DNA of 15,388 nt from Candidatus Gastranaerophilales bacterium HUM_12 (GTDB lineage: Bacteria > Cyanobacteriota > Vampirovibrionia > Gastranaerophilales > Gastranaerophilaceae). Below are positions 1 through 6,804 of the stretch, one piece after another. Under the pieces are notes generated by a model. The model worked only from the letters and a program-made list of their open reading frames with translations. It was not told the origin of the DNA and made no database searches. Within the stretch, counting starts at the first letter, position 1. Each line of letters opens with the position of its first letter. Made by a program: the position numbers and the translations under genes. Where the stretch lies: positions 1 to 15,388 of the forward strand of contig DABJ01000029.1 of NCBI GenBank assembly GCA_002102825.1. Direction: 5' to 3'.

Positions 1-30
1 GTTGGAATATCCAACGGCGCCTCTTTTTTA
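1..30 (+). terminator. Rho-independent terminator, 5' part cut by the window edge
   Basis: GTTGGA (1-6) pairs with TCCAAC (10-15) around a 3-nt loop. It is followed by GGCGCC and then a T-run (24-29). The GGCGCC has no partner inside the window, so the full stem probably begins upstream with a matching GGCGCC. It would end a plus-strand gene outside the window and may also serve the convergent minus-strand gene that ends at 41. Confidence 0.6.
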
Positions 31-40
31 TAACAATTTC

Positions 41-520
41 TTACTCCAGAAAGAAAACAAAGGCAGACAAGTCTTCTGCTCTGCGTTGTAAAAGTTTAAA
101 CCTATCTCCGCTATATAAATTAGTATTCATTGAACCATATTGAAGCTCTAATATTCTTTGTTCAAATAATAAATCGGCTTTTTTATACTCAATCCATTTA
201 TTTTGAGAATCATTCAATAAAAAGATAATATCTTTAGGAAGTTTTTGGTCTAATAATTTTACGTTTTTATTAATTTCTTTTTCATAATATATACTTTTTT
301 GATTTACACAATCAGACATTCCCGCTGTTGTATAATTCGCTTTTTGCATACATTCTTGAATTTCTTTATCTAAACTACTATGTTTTGAGATTAAAGAAAT
401 CTGTTGTTTAAGACTATCAATCTCTGCATTTTTCTTATTCAAAATATCGAAAAAGATTACTGCAACAACAAATAATATAACTATAAAACATAGGATTAAG
501 AGATAAAAAAACTTTTTCAT
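41..520 (-). CDS. Membrane-anchored LprI-like (DUF1311) protein
   Basis: 159 residues. One hydrophobic segment at about 4-26 (uncleaved anchor or signal sequence) is followed by a short polar helix that looks like coiled coil (about 28-45). The C-terminal domain has the spacing I associate with the DUF1311/LprI family: Cys57, a Thr-Thr-x-x-Met segment, Cys71, a Tyr-rich helix (about 76-92), and then Ser-Gln-x-x-Trp (105-109) followed by Glu-Tyr-Lys-Lys. The family is periplasmic or extracytoplasmic, and some members inhibit host lysozyme. Whether this one does cannot be told from sequence. The two cysteines could form the family disulfide. The gene stands alone with its own very strong promoter (569-598). 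No clear Shine-Dalgarno precedes the ATG. The family call rests on motif spacing only. Confidence 0.6.
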   Translation of the reverse strand: MKKFFYLLILCFIVILFVVAVIFFDILNKKNAEIDSLKQQISLISKHSSLDKEIQECMQKANYTTAGMSDCVNQKSIYYEKEINKNVKLLDQKLPKDIIFLLNDSQNKWIEYKKADLLFEQRILELQYGSMNTNLYSGDRFKLLQRRAEDLSAFVFFLE

Positions 521-568
521 AATTTTATATTTTCATTGACAATATTTAAGAACCATTGGCTATGATGT

Positions 569-598
569 ATTATACCATTTTTTACTCATTTCTGTCAA
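569..598 (-). promoter_or_regulatory. Consensus extended -10 promoter of the LprI-like gene
   Basis: On the minus strand TTGACA (598-593) lies 18 bases before TATAAT (574-569), and TGG precedes the -10, giving an extended TGnTATAAT. Both hexamers match the sigma-70 consensus exactly. The predicted transcript start is near 562, leaving a leader of about 40 nt before the ATG at 520. Confidence 0.75.
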
Positions 599-629
599 AT
601 AAGTCACTTAGGTATTTTTCTAAAAAATA

Positions 630-658
630 TTTACGATAAAAACACTTTGTGCTAAAAT
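630..658 (+). promoter_or_regulatory. Promoter of the PC4-domain gene and probably priA
   Basis: TTTACG (630-635), a 17-base spacer and TAAAAT (653-658) preceded by TGC, giving an extended -10. The predicted start is near 665, about 27 nt before the ATG. It is divergent from the promoter at 569-598, so the intergenic gap 521-691 is fully accounted for by two back-to-back promoters. Confidence 0.6.
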
Positions 659-691
659 CATTTAGCATAGTTTATAGAAGGAGAGAATATA

Positions 692-931
692 ATGGCAGAT
701 GCAAAAATTTTAGCAACAATTGAGAGAACTGATACTGAACAATTACAAATTTCTGTTAGCGAATATAAAGGCAGAAGTTATTTAAATATGAGAATATTCT
801 ACACAACAGATGATGGTGCAACTTGGTTGCCAACTAAAAAAGGTGTAACTTTCACTCCTGATCAATTGGATATTTTGACAGAAGCAATTGAAGAAGCAAA
901 ACAAGAATTTATGTCTGCAGATGCAGAATAA
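692..931 (+). CDS. PC4/YdbC-like single-stranded-nucleic-acid-binding protein
   Basis: 79 residues; the whole protein is one domain. The pattern resembles the transcriptional coactivator p15 (PC4) fold: short beta strands with basic and aromatic residues (Lys-Gly-Arg-Ser-Tyr-Leu-Asn-Met-Arg at 26-34, then Tyr-Thr-Thr-Asp-Asp-Gly-Ala-Thr-Trp-Leu-Pro-Thr-Lys-Lys-Gly-Val at 37-52), and a C-terminal helix from about 56 to 74. Bacterial members bind single-stranded DNA or RNA, probably as dimers. The start is fixed by AGAAGGAGAG (677-686) just upstream of the ATG. The priA start is 40 nt downstream with no terminator between, so the two are probably co-transcribed, and a single-strand binder beside a fork-restart helicase makes sense. 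A link to PriA function is inference only. Confidence 0.75.
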   Translation: MADAKILATIERTDTEQLQISVSEYKGRSYLNMRIFYTTDDGATWLPTKKGVTFTPDQLDILTEAIEEAKQEFMSADAE

Positions 932-971
932 TTATTAATAAGAAAAAGAATAAAAAAGAGGATTATCAAAA

Positions 972-3272
972 ATGGAAGAGGGTATTCAAAATAAATTGTT
1001 TGATGTACCGGCACGTAAATTAACTCTAAAAAAACGTGAACCGTCTGATAATCCTCCTTTTATTAGTCATAAATATGCAGTTTGCCTTGTGAATTTGAAA
1101 GCTCTGGGAGTTAAAACATTCAGCTACTTAATTCCAAACGAAATGCAAGATAAAATAAAAATTGGTCAAGCTTTACTCGTTCCTTTTGGCAGGCAAGGAC
1201 TTATAAATGCTTTTTGTGTTGGTTTTTCAGACTATCTGCCTCCGGAAATCAGAGCAAAAAAAGTAAGTAAAATTTTAGATGAAACCCCATTGTTTTCTGT
1301 TGAATATTTGAAATTGTTAGAATGGGTTGCGAATTATTACTGCAGTGATTTGATTACTGTCTTAAATGCGGCTATTCCTTTAAAACTTATTGAAAAATCA
1401 TTAAAAACAGAATTGTTGATTGAATTTGTAAAAACAGACGGTACAACAAAAAGACAGTTGGAAATACTTGAATTGTTGAAAACATGTGGAAGAACTTCAT
1501 TGATTGACTTTGAAAAGAAAGCAAAAACTACACGGGCAACCATTAAAAAATTAGAGACTTTAGGCTGTGTCAAACTAATTGAAGAACAAGTTTATCGAAA
1601 TCCTCTTGATATTTTGCATATTGATAAAAAGGAAGATTTGTTTGAACTTTCTGAAACTCAACAGAAAGTCTATGAGGGGATTTCAGAACAAATTAAAGCT
1701 CAAAAATCTCCACAAATTTTACTCCATGGAGTTACCGCAAGTGGTAAAACAGAAGTTTATTTCAAATTGATTGAAGATACAATTAAAGCAGGGAAAAATG
1801 TGTTGTTTTTAGCACCTGAAATTGCACTTGCATCTCAATTGACAAAGAGGTTAGCAAAAAAATTCGGAACTAAAGATGTTGCGATTTGGCACAGTAGTAT
1901 TTCTGAGGGCGAAAGGTATGATGTTTGGCAAAAGCTTTACAAAAACGAGATAAAAATCCTTGCAGGTGCCAGATCTGCTGTTTTTGCCCCTTTAAAAGAT
2001 ATCGGACTTATTATTATTGATGAAGAACATGAAAGTGCTTATAAACAAACATCTCCTGCGCCAAGATATGATGCAAGACTTGTTGCAAGAAAACTTGCGG
2101 AATTTAATAATTGTCCATTACTTTTAGGTTCGGCAACTCCGGATATTTCAAGTTATTATAGGGCTGTAAATTCAAATCACTTATTTGAGATGTTGAAACG
2201 TTTTAACAATGCAAAAGTAGCCCCCGTAACTGTTATAAATATGCAAGAATACGGACGAGCTGCATACAAAAGCCAGATTTCAAAACCTCTGCAAACAGCA
2301 ATTCAAGAAACACTGGATAATAATCAACAGGTAATCTTGTTAATCAATCGCCGAGGATATTCAACATACACCCAATGTCAGGGTTGCGGGCACGTTATAG
2401 AATGTCCGAACTGCGCAATTCCAATGATTTGGCACGCAAAAGATAAAATGCTCAAATGTCACTACTGCAATCATGTGGAATATTTCCCTGATGTTTGTCC
2501 AAATTGCGGATTTGAAGGACTTAAAAATTCAGGAACAGGAACACAAAAAATTGAACAATATATAAAAGAACTTTATCCGAGCTACTGCGTGGAGCGAATT
2601 GATAGTGATGTTTTAGTTCGAAAAGGAGAACATATCCGACTTTTGGAAAAATTCCAACGAGGCGATATTGATATTCTTGTCGGAACACAAATGATTGCAA
2701 AAGGTTTAGACAATCCTAATGTAACTTTGGTTGGTGTAATTTCAGCCGATGCAAGTTTCAATTTGCCGGATTTTAGAGCCTCTGAAAGAGGATTTCAACT
2801 CCTAACACAAGTTGCAGGAAGAGCCGGAAGAGGAGAGTTCAAAGGTAGAGTATTTTTCCAAACCTACAACCCTGAATATTACGCACTAGAAAGTGCAAAA
2901 TCGCAAAATTATTCAGAATTTTATGAAAAAGAAATTAAATCAAGGGAAGATTTTGACTACCCGCCATTTAGCCAGATTATAAGACTAATATTGAGTTCAA
3001 CTAACAATTTCAGAGCGGAAAAAGCCGCACAAGAGATTGCACTAAGACTTTGCACAATGATTGAAAAATTCGGTTTTGGCGAAAGATTGGAAGTTCTAGG
3101 CCCAACACCTTGTGTTATTGAAAGAATTAATGGTTATTTTAGATTTCAGATAATTATAAAAAATAAATTGGATCAAAAAGGACATCAATTTATTTCAAGC
3201 TTTTTAAATAAAATCACCGCACCGAAAGATATTAGAATGACTGTAGATGTTGACCCATTAGATATATTGTAA
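972..3272 (+). CDS. priA: Primosomal replication restart helicase PriA
   Basis: 766 residues. PriA is a 3'-to-5' superfamily 2 helicase that recognises abandoned forks and reloads the replisome. The N-terminal fork-binding region (about 32-120) has the family's Phe-Ser-Tyr-Leu-Ile-Pro and Val-Pro-Phe-Gly motifs. Walker A is Gly-Val-Thr-Ala-Ser-Gly-Lys-Thr at 253-260, the DEEH box is at 350-353 and Ser-Ala-Thr-Pro is at 387-390. Eight cysteines (469, 472, 478, 481, 496, 499, 509, 512) form two zinc sites. Motif V is GTQMIAKGLD (571-580) and motif VI is QVAGRAGR (613-620). Length and order are normal for a full-length PriA. The start is supported by AGAGG (957-961), ten bases upstream. The first 30 residues precede the conserved domain and look like a short extension. 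ftsY begins 25 nt after the stop. Confidence 0.97.
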   Translation: MEEGIQNKLFDVPARKLTLKKREPSDNPPFISHKYAVCLVNLKALGVKTFSYLIPNEMQDKIKIGQALLVPFGRQGLINAFCVGFSDYLPPEIRAKKVSKILDETPLFSVEYLKLLEWVANYYCSDLITVLNAAIPLKLIEKSLKTELLIEFVKTDGTTKRQLEILELLKTCGRTSLIDFEKKAKTTRATIKKLETLGCVKLIEEQVYRNPLDILHIDKKEDLFELSETQQKVYEGISEQIKAQKSPQILLHGVTASGKTEVYFKLIEDTIKAGKNVLFLAPEIALASQLTKRLAKKFGTKDVAIWHSSISEGERYDVWQKLYKNEIKILAGARSAVFAPLKDIGLIIIDEEHESAYKQTSPAPRYDARLVARKLAEFNNCPLLLGSATPDISSYYRAVNSNHLFEMLKRFNNAKVAPVTVINMQEYGRAAYKSQISKPLQTAIQETLDNNQQVILLINRRGYSTYTQCQGCGHVIECPNCAIPMIWHAKDKMLKCHYCNHVEYFPDVCPNCGFEGLKNSGTGTQKIEQYIKELYPSYCVERIDSDVLVRKGEHIRLLEKFQRGDIDILVGTQMIAKGLDNPNVTLVGVISADASFNLPDFRASERGFQLLTQVAGRAGRGEFKGRVFFQTYNPEYYALESAKSQNYSEFYEKEIKSREDFDYPPFSQIIRLILSSTNNFRAEKAAQEIALRLCTMIEKFGFGERLEVLGPTPCVIERINGYFRFQIIIKNKLDQKGHQFISSFLNKITAPKDIRMTVDVDPLDIL

Positions 3273-3282
3273 GTTATATTTA

Positions 3283-3297
3283 TGCTATTATAATTGT
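3283..3297 (+). promoter_or_regulatory. Putative leaderless promoter of ftsY
   Basis: TGCTATTAT (3283-3291) is an extended -10, and its hexamer TATTAT (3286-3291) ends six bases before the ATG at 3298, so the expected transcript start is the A of the start codon. An overlapping TATAAT (3289-3294) with TTGTAA (3267-3272) 16 bases upstream is an alternative, but it would start within or after the ATG. There is no Shine-Dalgarno before ftsY. Read-through from priA is also possible. Confidence 0.45.
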
Positions 3298-4215
3298 ATG
3301 TTCGGATTTTTTAAAAATAAAATTGAAAATTTAAAACAAGCAGTTTCTAATACTGCCCAATCACTTGTAGGTAATGTATTATCAAATGTGGAATCAACAG
3401 ACACAGAGTATTCGGAATTCGCTCTTGATGATATTGAAGATACTCTAATTAGCGCGGATTTAGGTGTAAATTATGCAGCAGAACTCGTAGATAACTTACG
3501 AAATAAAAAGAATGCAAAACCATCTGAATTGAAAAACTATCTTAAAGAAGAATTCAAAAAAACGTTATCAGCGGCCGGTTCTACAGAACTTAATTACAAA
3601 GACAACGAGTTAAATATCTACTTCATTGCAGGTGTAAATGGTGCAGGAAAAACAACCCTCATTGCAAAAATGGCTTACCAATTCAAACAAGAGGGGAAAA
3701 AAGTTTTGATTGCAGCAGGCGATACTTTTAGAGCCGCTGCAGAAGAACAATTAAACATCTGGTCAACACGAGCAGGAGCAGATATTGTCAGACGAGACAA
3801 GGCAGACCCAGCTTCCGTTGTTTACGAAGCAATTCAAAAAGCAAAAAATGAAAATTATGACGTAATTCTTGTTGATACTGCAGGACGTTTGCAAAATAAA
3901 TTCAACTTAATGGAAGAATTAAAAAAAATTAAAACAGTTATAGACAAGCAAGCTCCGAATTCTTTACGAGAAAGTATCCTTGTTATTGATGCTAATACCG
4001 GACAAAACGGATTGCAACAAGCAAAAGTTTTTTCAGAGTCCGTAAATTTAACTTGTGTTGCCCTAACCAAGCTTGACGGAAGTGCAAAAGGTGCAATTAT
4101 TATTGCAATTGCAAAAGAAATGAAACTACCTGTTAAACTTGTCGGAGTCGGAGAACAAATGACCGATTTAAAGGCCTTTAACCCCGAAGATTTTATAAAT
4201 GCGTTATTTGAATAA
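3298..4215 (+). CDS. ftsY: Signal recognition particle receptor FtsY
   Basis: 305 residues. FtsY is the SRP-family GTPase that docks ribosome-nascent-chain-SRP complexes at the membrane. A short amphipathic N-terminus (1-25) stands in for the long acidic domain of enterobacterial FtsY and probably gives membrane contact. The N domain covers about 30-95. G-domain motifs are GVNGAGKTT (112-120, P-loop), DTFRAAAEEQL (142-152), DTAGR (193-197), TKLDGSAKG (257-265) and VGVGEQMTDLKAF (282-294). The last differs from the usual DLKPF by Pro to Ala, and the residue after TKLDGSAKG is Ala rather than the usual second Gly. It lies 25 nt downstream of priA and has its own putative leaderless promoter. 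No terminator of its own is obvious; the structured region after 4257 follows. Confidence 0.97.
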   Translation: MFGFFKNKIENLKQAVSNTAQSLVGNVLSNVESTDTEYSEFALDDIEDTLISADLGVNYAAELVDNLRNKKNAKPSELKNYLKEEFKKTLSAAGSTELNYKDNELNIYFIAGVNGAGKTTLIAKMAYQFKQEGKKVLIAAGDTFRAAAEEQLNIWSTRAGADIVRRDKADPASVVYEAIQKAKNENYDVILVDTAGRLQNKFNLMEELKKIKTVIDKQAPNSLRESILVIDANTGQNGLQQAKVFSESVNLTCVALTKLDGSAKGAIIIAIAKEMKLPVKLVGVGEQMTDLKAFNPEDFINALFE

Positions 4216-4221
4216 TAACAC

Positions 4222-4250
4222 TTGACAAAAAACGAAACATCGTAAATAAT
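4222..4250 (+). promoter_or_regulatory. Promoter of the antisense (antitoxin) RNA
   Basis: TTGACA (4222-4227) is a perfect -35. A 17-base spacer leads to AATAAT (4245-4250), 5 of 6 matches. The expected start, seven bases beyond the -10, is 4257, which is exactly the first base of the GTAGGG stem of the hairpin below. No plus-strand gene follows, so the promoter should make a short non-coding RNA against the minus-strand peptide gene. Confidence 0.6.
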
Positions 4251-4256
4251 ATAGGA

Positions 4257-4375
4257 GTAGGGCGAGAGCCTTTAAATTGTAGCTATCTTTAAAGACTCTT
4301 TCTTCGCACCCTACGGTTTAAGTAATTTTAATGCTACTAAGAGTAAGTCAAATGCAATTAGTAGCATTATTATTC
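4257..4375 (+). ncRNA. Putative structured antisense RNA (type I antitoxin candidate)
   Basis: Predicted from the promoter at 4222-4250 and two stem-loops. The first (4257-4314) has three nested stems: GTAGGG with CCCTAC (4257-4262/4309-4314), AGAG with CTCT (4265-4268/4296-4299) and CTTTAAA with TTTAAAG (4270-4276/4288-4294). The second is a perfect 12-bp stem (4329-4340/4358-4369) with a 17-nt loop and a T-rich tail (TTATTATTCT), and could act as a terminator. The RNA would be about 115-120 nt and would cover most of the small peptide gene on the other strand (4311-4385). This convergent, 3'-overlapping arrangement is that of TxpA/RatA and BsrG/SR4 in Bacillus. Transcription is inferred. 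The first hairpin could alternatively end ftsY transcription, although it lacks a T-run. Confidence 0.5.
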
Positions 4376-4385
4376 TGTCAACCAT
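4311..4385 (-). CDS. Small hydrophobic peptide, holin-like type I toxin candidate
   Basis: 24 residues. AAAGGAGG (4400-4393) lies seven bases before the ATG at 4385, one of the best ribosome binding sites in the window. The peptide starts Met-Val-Asp-Arg, continues as one membrane-length hydrophobic stretch (IIMLLIAFDLLLVAL, 5-19), and ends Lys-Leu-Leu-Lys-Pro. A short hydrophobic helix with a basic tail is typical of membrane-acting type I toxins. The Ile-Met-x-Leu-Ile-x-Phe pattern resembles the start of the TxpA/BsrG holin-like toxins as I remember them. It lies downstream of pabA, facing ftsY, with an antisense RNA promoter on its 3' side. It could instead be a chance ORF, although the ribosome binding site argues against that. 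Asp13 in mid-helix is unusual. Confidence 0.55.
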   Translation of the reverse strand: MVDRIIMLLIAFDLLLVALKLLKP

Positions 4386-4469
4386 AGCCTTGCCTCCTTT
4401 CCATCCAATTTCTTCGTTAAATTGCGTGTGACGGAAGTTGCATTGTGCAAGCCCTACAAGATTTATGTT

Positions 4470-4498
4470 ATTACAATATCAAGACTTTGCCTATCCAA
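4470..4498 (-). promoter_or_regulatory. Weak candidate promoter of the small peptide gene
   Basis: On the minus strand TTGGAT (4498-4493, 3 of 6) is 17 bases before TGTAAT (4475-4470, 5 of 6). The transcript would start near 4463, with a leader of about 78 nt. Long leaders are common in type I toxin mRNAs. The match is poor, and expression by read-through from pabA is equally possible. Confidence 0.25.
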
Positions 4499-4499
4499 T

Positions 4500-5069
4500 C
4501 TAGAGTTGAATTTCAATGAAATTTCGGAACAACTCATGCCCGTATTGTGTCAAAATTGCTTCGGGGTGGAATTGAACACCATAAAGTGGTAGAGTTTCGT
4601 GTTCTATTGCCATAACAATTCCATCATCTGTTTGAGCAGTAATTTTTAATGGAAAATGAATAGTCTCCCTATCTACAATCAAAGAATGATAACGAGTAAC
4701 CTCAAAACTTTTAGGTAAATCTTTGAACAATTTTGACTCTTGTACGATTTGGATTTTAGAAATTTTTCCATGCATAGGTTCTTTATCTTTTATGATTTTT
4801 GCCCCCAAAAACTGCGCTAAGCATTGATAACCCAAACAAACACCTAAAATCTTTTTTGTTTTATAGAATTCTTTAATTACATCTAGCGAAATTCCTGCCG
4901 TGTTAGGATTTCCGGCCCCTGGAGAGATTATTATTGAATTAAAATTTATTTTTTTTAATTGTGAAATAGTAATTTCATCATTTTTAAACACAGTAAGATT
5001 GATGCCTAGTTCTTGTAAATATTGAACAATATTATAAGTAAACGAATCATAATTATCTATCAAAATCAT
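4500..5069 (-). CDS. pabA: Aminodeoxychorismate synthase glutaminase subunit (PabA/TrpG family)
   Basis: 189 residues, a class I glutamine amidotransferase that releases ammonia from glutamine for the chorismate-aminating partner. The N-terminus Ile-Asp-Asn-Tyr-Asp-Ser-Phe-Thr-Tyr-Asn is the family signature. The nucleophile is Cys78 in GVCLGYQ (Tyr where most have His). His168 and Glu170 in the Phe-His-Pro-Glu segment complete the triad. The oxyanion-region motif reads Ser-Pro-Gly-Ala-Gly rather than Ser-Pro-Gly-Pro-Gly. Its ATG overlaps the pabB stop by 4 nt (ATGA, 5069-5066), so the two are translationally coupled. PabA and TrpG cannot be told apart by sequence alone; pairing with a PabB that carries the diagnostic lysine, and no trp genes nearby, favours folate (p-aminobenzoate) synthesis. 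A dual role is possible. Confidence 0.9.
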   Translation of the reverse strand: MILIDNYDSFTYNIVQYLQELGINLTVFKNDEITISQLKKINFNSIIISPGAGNPNTAGISLDVIKEFYKTKKILGVCLGYQCLAQFLGAKIIKDKEPMHGKISKIQIVQESKLFKDLPKSFEVTRYHSLIVDRETIHFPLKITAQTDDGIVMAIEHETLPLYGVQFHPEAILTQYGHELFRNFIEIQL

Positions 5070-6721
5070 AACTTAACGAGCCTCATTCCTCTAACAGAAT
5101 TTATACAAAATATTTTATCTGCTTTACATAAATCGGTTCTATAAAGAATTTTTTCTTTAATTTTATTTTCTTTCAAAAGTTTTTTGCGATAAGTTCCACC
5201 TAACAAGCCACAAGAACAAGGTGGAGTGAATAACTCCCCATCAAGTTCTAAAACAATATTACTTCTTGCTCCCTCTGTCAATTCGTCTCGCTCATTGAAA
5301 AATATTTCATCATAAATCTCTCCATATTTGATTTTGGAAAAAGTTTTTTCATAATATGGACGATAAGTCGTTTTATATTGAAGAAACACATCTTTTGAAT
5401 TGACAACAATATCAGAAATTACGATTTTATTTGTTGTAATTTCATTTAGCGGTTTATGTTGAATTTCGTACTCTCCATTTTGAGATAAAAGAATTCTGTA
5501 CATTCCATCTTTGTCAAATCTTGCATTCAAGATTTCATTATTAAAATTGAAATTCAAATCATTTGCGGATTTTTGAATACGTTCAAGGTGTTCTTGCCAA
5601 AGTAACGGTTTTAAATTCTCAACTTTTAATGTTTCAATTAACTGCCAATTTTTGGAATTTTGGGAAAGAAAAGATGTTTTCAAAATAGCCTCGTTCCACT
5701 CATCTTCAGCATCAGAATCCCAAACAATCGCACCACCTGCTCTATAGGTATAACATATATCATCTTTTGTTCTTTGCAAAATTCTTATAGGTACAGAAAT
5801 TTCACAAAAGTCTTTATGTATAAGCCCAATTGCCCCACAATATACATTTCTTTTCCCCAATTCAACATTGTCAATAATATTCATAGTACTAATTTTGGGA
5901 GCACCGGTAATTGAGCCACAAGGAAAAATTGCCTCAAAAATTTCATACAATGTCGTATTATTTTTTAGTGTTGACTCAACCTCTGATGTCATTTGATGAA
6001 GGGTTTTATGAGTTTCAATATCAAATAATTTCGAAACTTTCACGGAGCCAACCTCCGAAATTTTACCTAAATCATTTCGTAGCAAATCAACAATCATAAT
6101 ATTTTCTGCTCTGTTTTTAACATCGTTTTTTAGAAATTCAATGTTCTTTAAATCTTCGTCTTGTGTTTTTCCTCGTTTTATCGTACCTTTCATCGGTTTA
6201 GTTAAAATTCTATTTCCATTTTTTTTGAAAAACAATTCTGGAGAAAAAGACAAAATCTCTTCATAATCATTTTTAATAAATGCATTATATGGAGTTCTTT
6301 GATATTTCAAAAAATAATCATAAATTTCTGATGAAGAATATTCTGTACTGACTTCAAAATCAACAGTATAATTGACTTCATAGGTGTTTCCATTTGATAT
6401 TTCAGATTTTATTTTTTCAAAACCTTTTTTATATTCAACAAAAGAAATTTTTGGTTTCGGAAAAAGGAAAACTTTTTGCGGACTTTCATTAGGTGAAAAT
6501 TTTTCAAAATTTTCATAAGCCTCAAAATACAAAAGTGGATATTTTGATTTTATATTTTTACCTAAAAAAACGTCTTTCGCTTCATATCTGACGTATCCAA
6601 TTAGGTAGTATTTATTTTTCAATTTTTCGATTTCTTGGAAAGCAAAAATAAAACTTTCACTATCAAAAGCAGAAATTATTTTTTGAGGATTTTTAAAAAT
6701 TTTATCTGAATAAATTTGCAT
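5066..6721 (-). CDS. pabB: Fused aminodeoxychorismate synthase component I and lyase (PabB-PabC)
   Basis: 551 residues with two domains. Residues 1 to about 350 are the chorismate-binding PabB domain: KPMKGT (175-180) with Lys178, the lysine that distinguishes PabB from anthranilate synthase; ENIMIVDLLRNDLG (206-219); CGSITGAPK (268-276); and YRAGGAIVWDSDAEDEWNE (326-344). Residues about 358-551 are a fold-type IV PLP lyase of the PabC kind: LIETL (361-365), EHLERI (377-382), the likely PLP lysine Lys450 in KTTYR, EGARSN (483-488), and the LFTPPCSCGLLGGTYR stretch (497-512). With PabA it should convert chorismate to aminodeoxychorismate and then to p-aminobenzoate plus pyruvate, the entry to folate. 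PabA follows with a 4-nt overlap. The start has no Shine-Dalgarno but has a -10 six bases upstream (see 6722-6736). Confidence 0.93.
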   Translation of the reverse strand: MQIYSDKIFKNPQKIISAFDSESFIFAFQEIEKLKNKYYLIGYVRYEAKDVFLGKNIKSKYPLLYFEAYENFEKFSPNESPQKVFLFPKPKISFVEYKKGFEKIKSEISNGNTYEVNYTVDFEVSTEYSSSEIYDYFLKYQRTPYNAFIKNDYEEILSFSPELFFKKNGNRILTKPMKGTIKRGKTQDEDLKNIEFLKNDVKNRAENIMIVDLLRNDLGKISEVGSVKVSKLFDIETHKTLHQMTSEVESTLKNNTTLYEIFEAIFPCGSITGAPKISTMNIIDNVELGKRNVYCGAIGLIHKDFCEISVPIRILQRTKDDICYTYRAGGAIVWDSDAEDEWNEAILKTSFLSQNSKNWQLIETLKVENLKPLLWQEHLERIQKSANDLNFNFNNEILNARFDKDGMYRILLSQNGEYEIQHKPLNEITTNKIVISDIVVNSKDVFLQYKTTYRPYYEKTFSKIKYGEIYDEIFFNERDELTEGARSNIVLELDGELFTPPCSCGLLGGTYRKKLLKENKIKEKILYRTDLCKADKIFCINSVRGMRLVKL

Positions 6722-6736
6722 ATAAGAATTATTTCA
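6722..6736 (-). promoter_or_regulatory. Putative leaderless promoter of pabB-pabA
   Basis: On the minus strand TGAAATAAT (6736-6728) is an extended -10 with hexamer AATAAT (6733-6728), ending six bases before the ATG at 6721. The expected transcript start is therefore the start codon. The -35 position (about 6756-6751, TTTAAT) is weak, as is usual with extended -10 promoters. Confidence 0.4.
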
Positions 6737-6789
6737 CAAAAGAGGGATATATTAAATTAATTTACTAAAATGATTTACCATCACAACTA

Positions 6790-6804
6790 TGATAGAATTT
6801 TTGT
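6790..6804 (+). promoter_or_regulatory. Putative leaderless promoter of the carboxypeptidase gene
   Basis: TGATAGAAT (6790-6798) is an extended -10 with hexamer TAGAAT (6793-6798), six bases before the ATG at 6805. There is no Shine-Dalgarno. It is divergent from the pabB promoter; the whole gap 6722-6804 is promoter sequence. Confidence 0.45.

Noticed and set aside
1337..1573. Minus-strand open frame inside priA
   Set aside because: It lacks a ribosome site and conserved features and overlaps a well-supported gene.
4257..4314. Riboswitch, 6S RNA or SRP RNA near ftsY
   Set aside because: None of the conserved cores I know is present, and there is no downstream gene on the same strand for a riboswitch to control.
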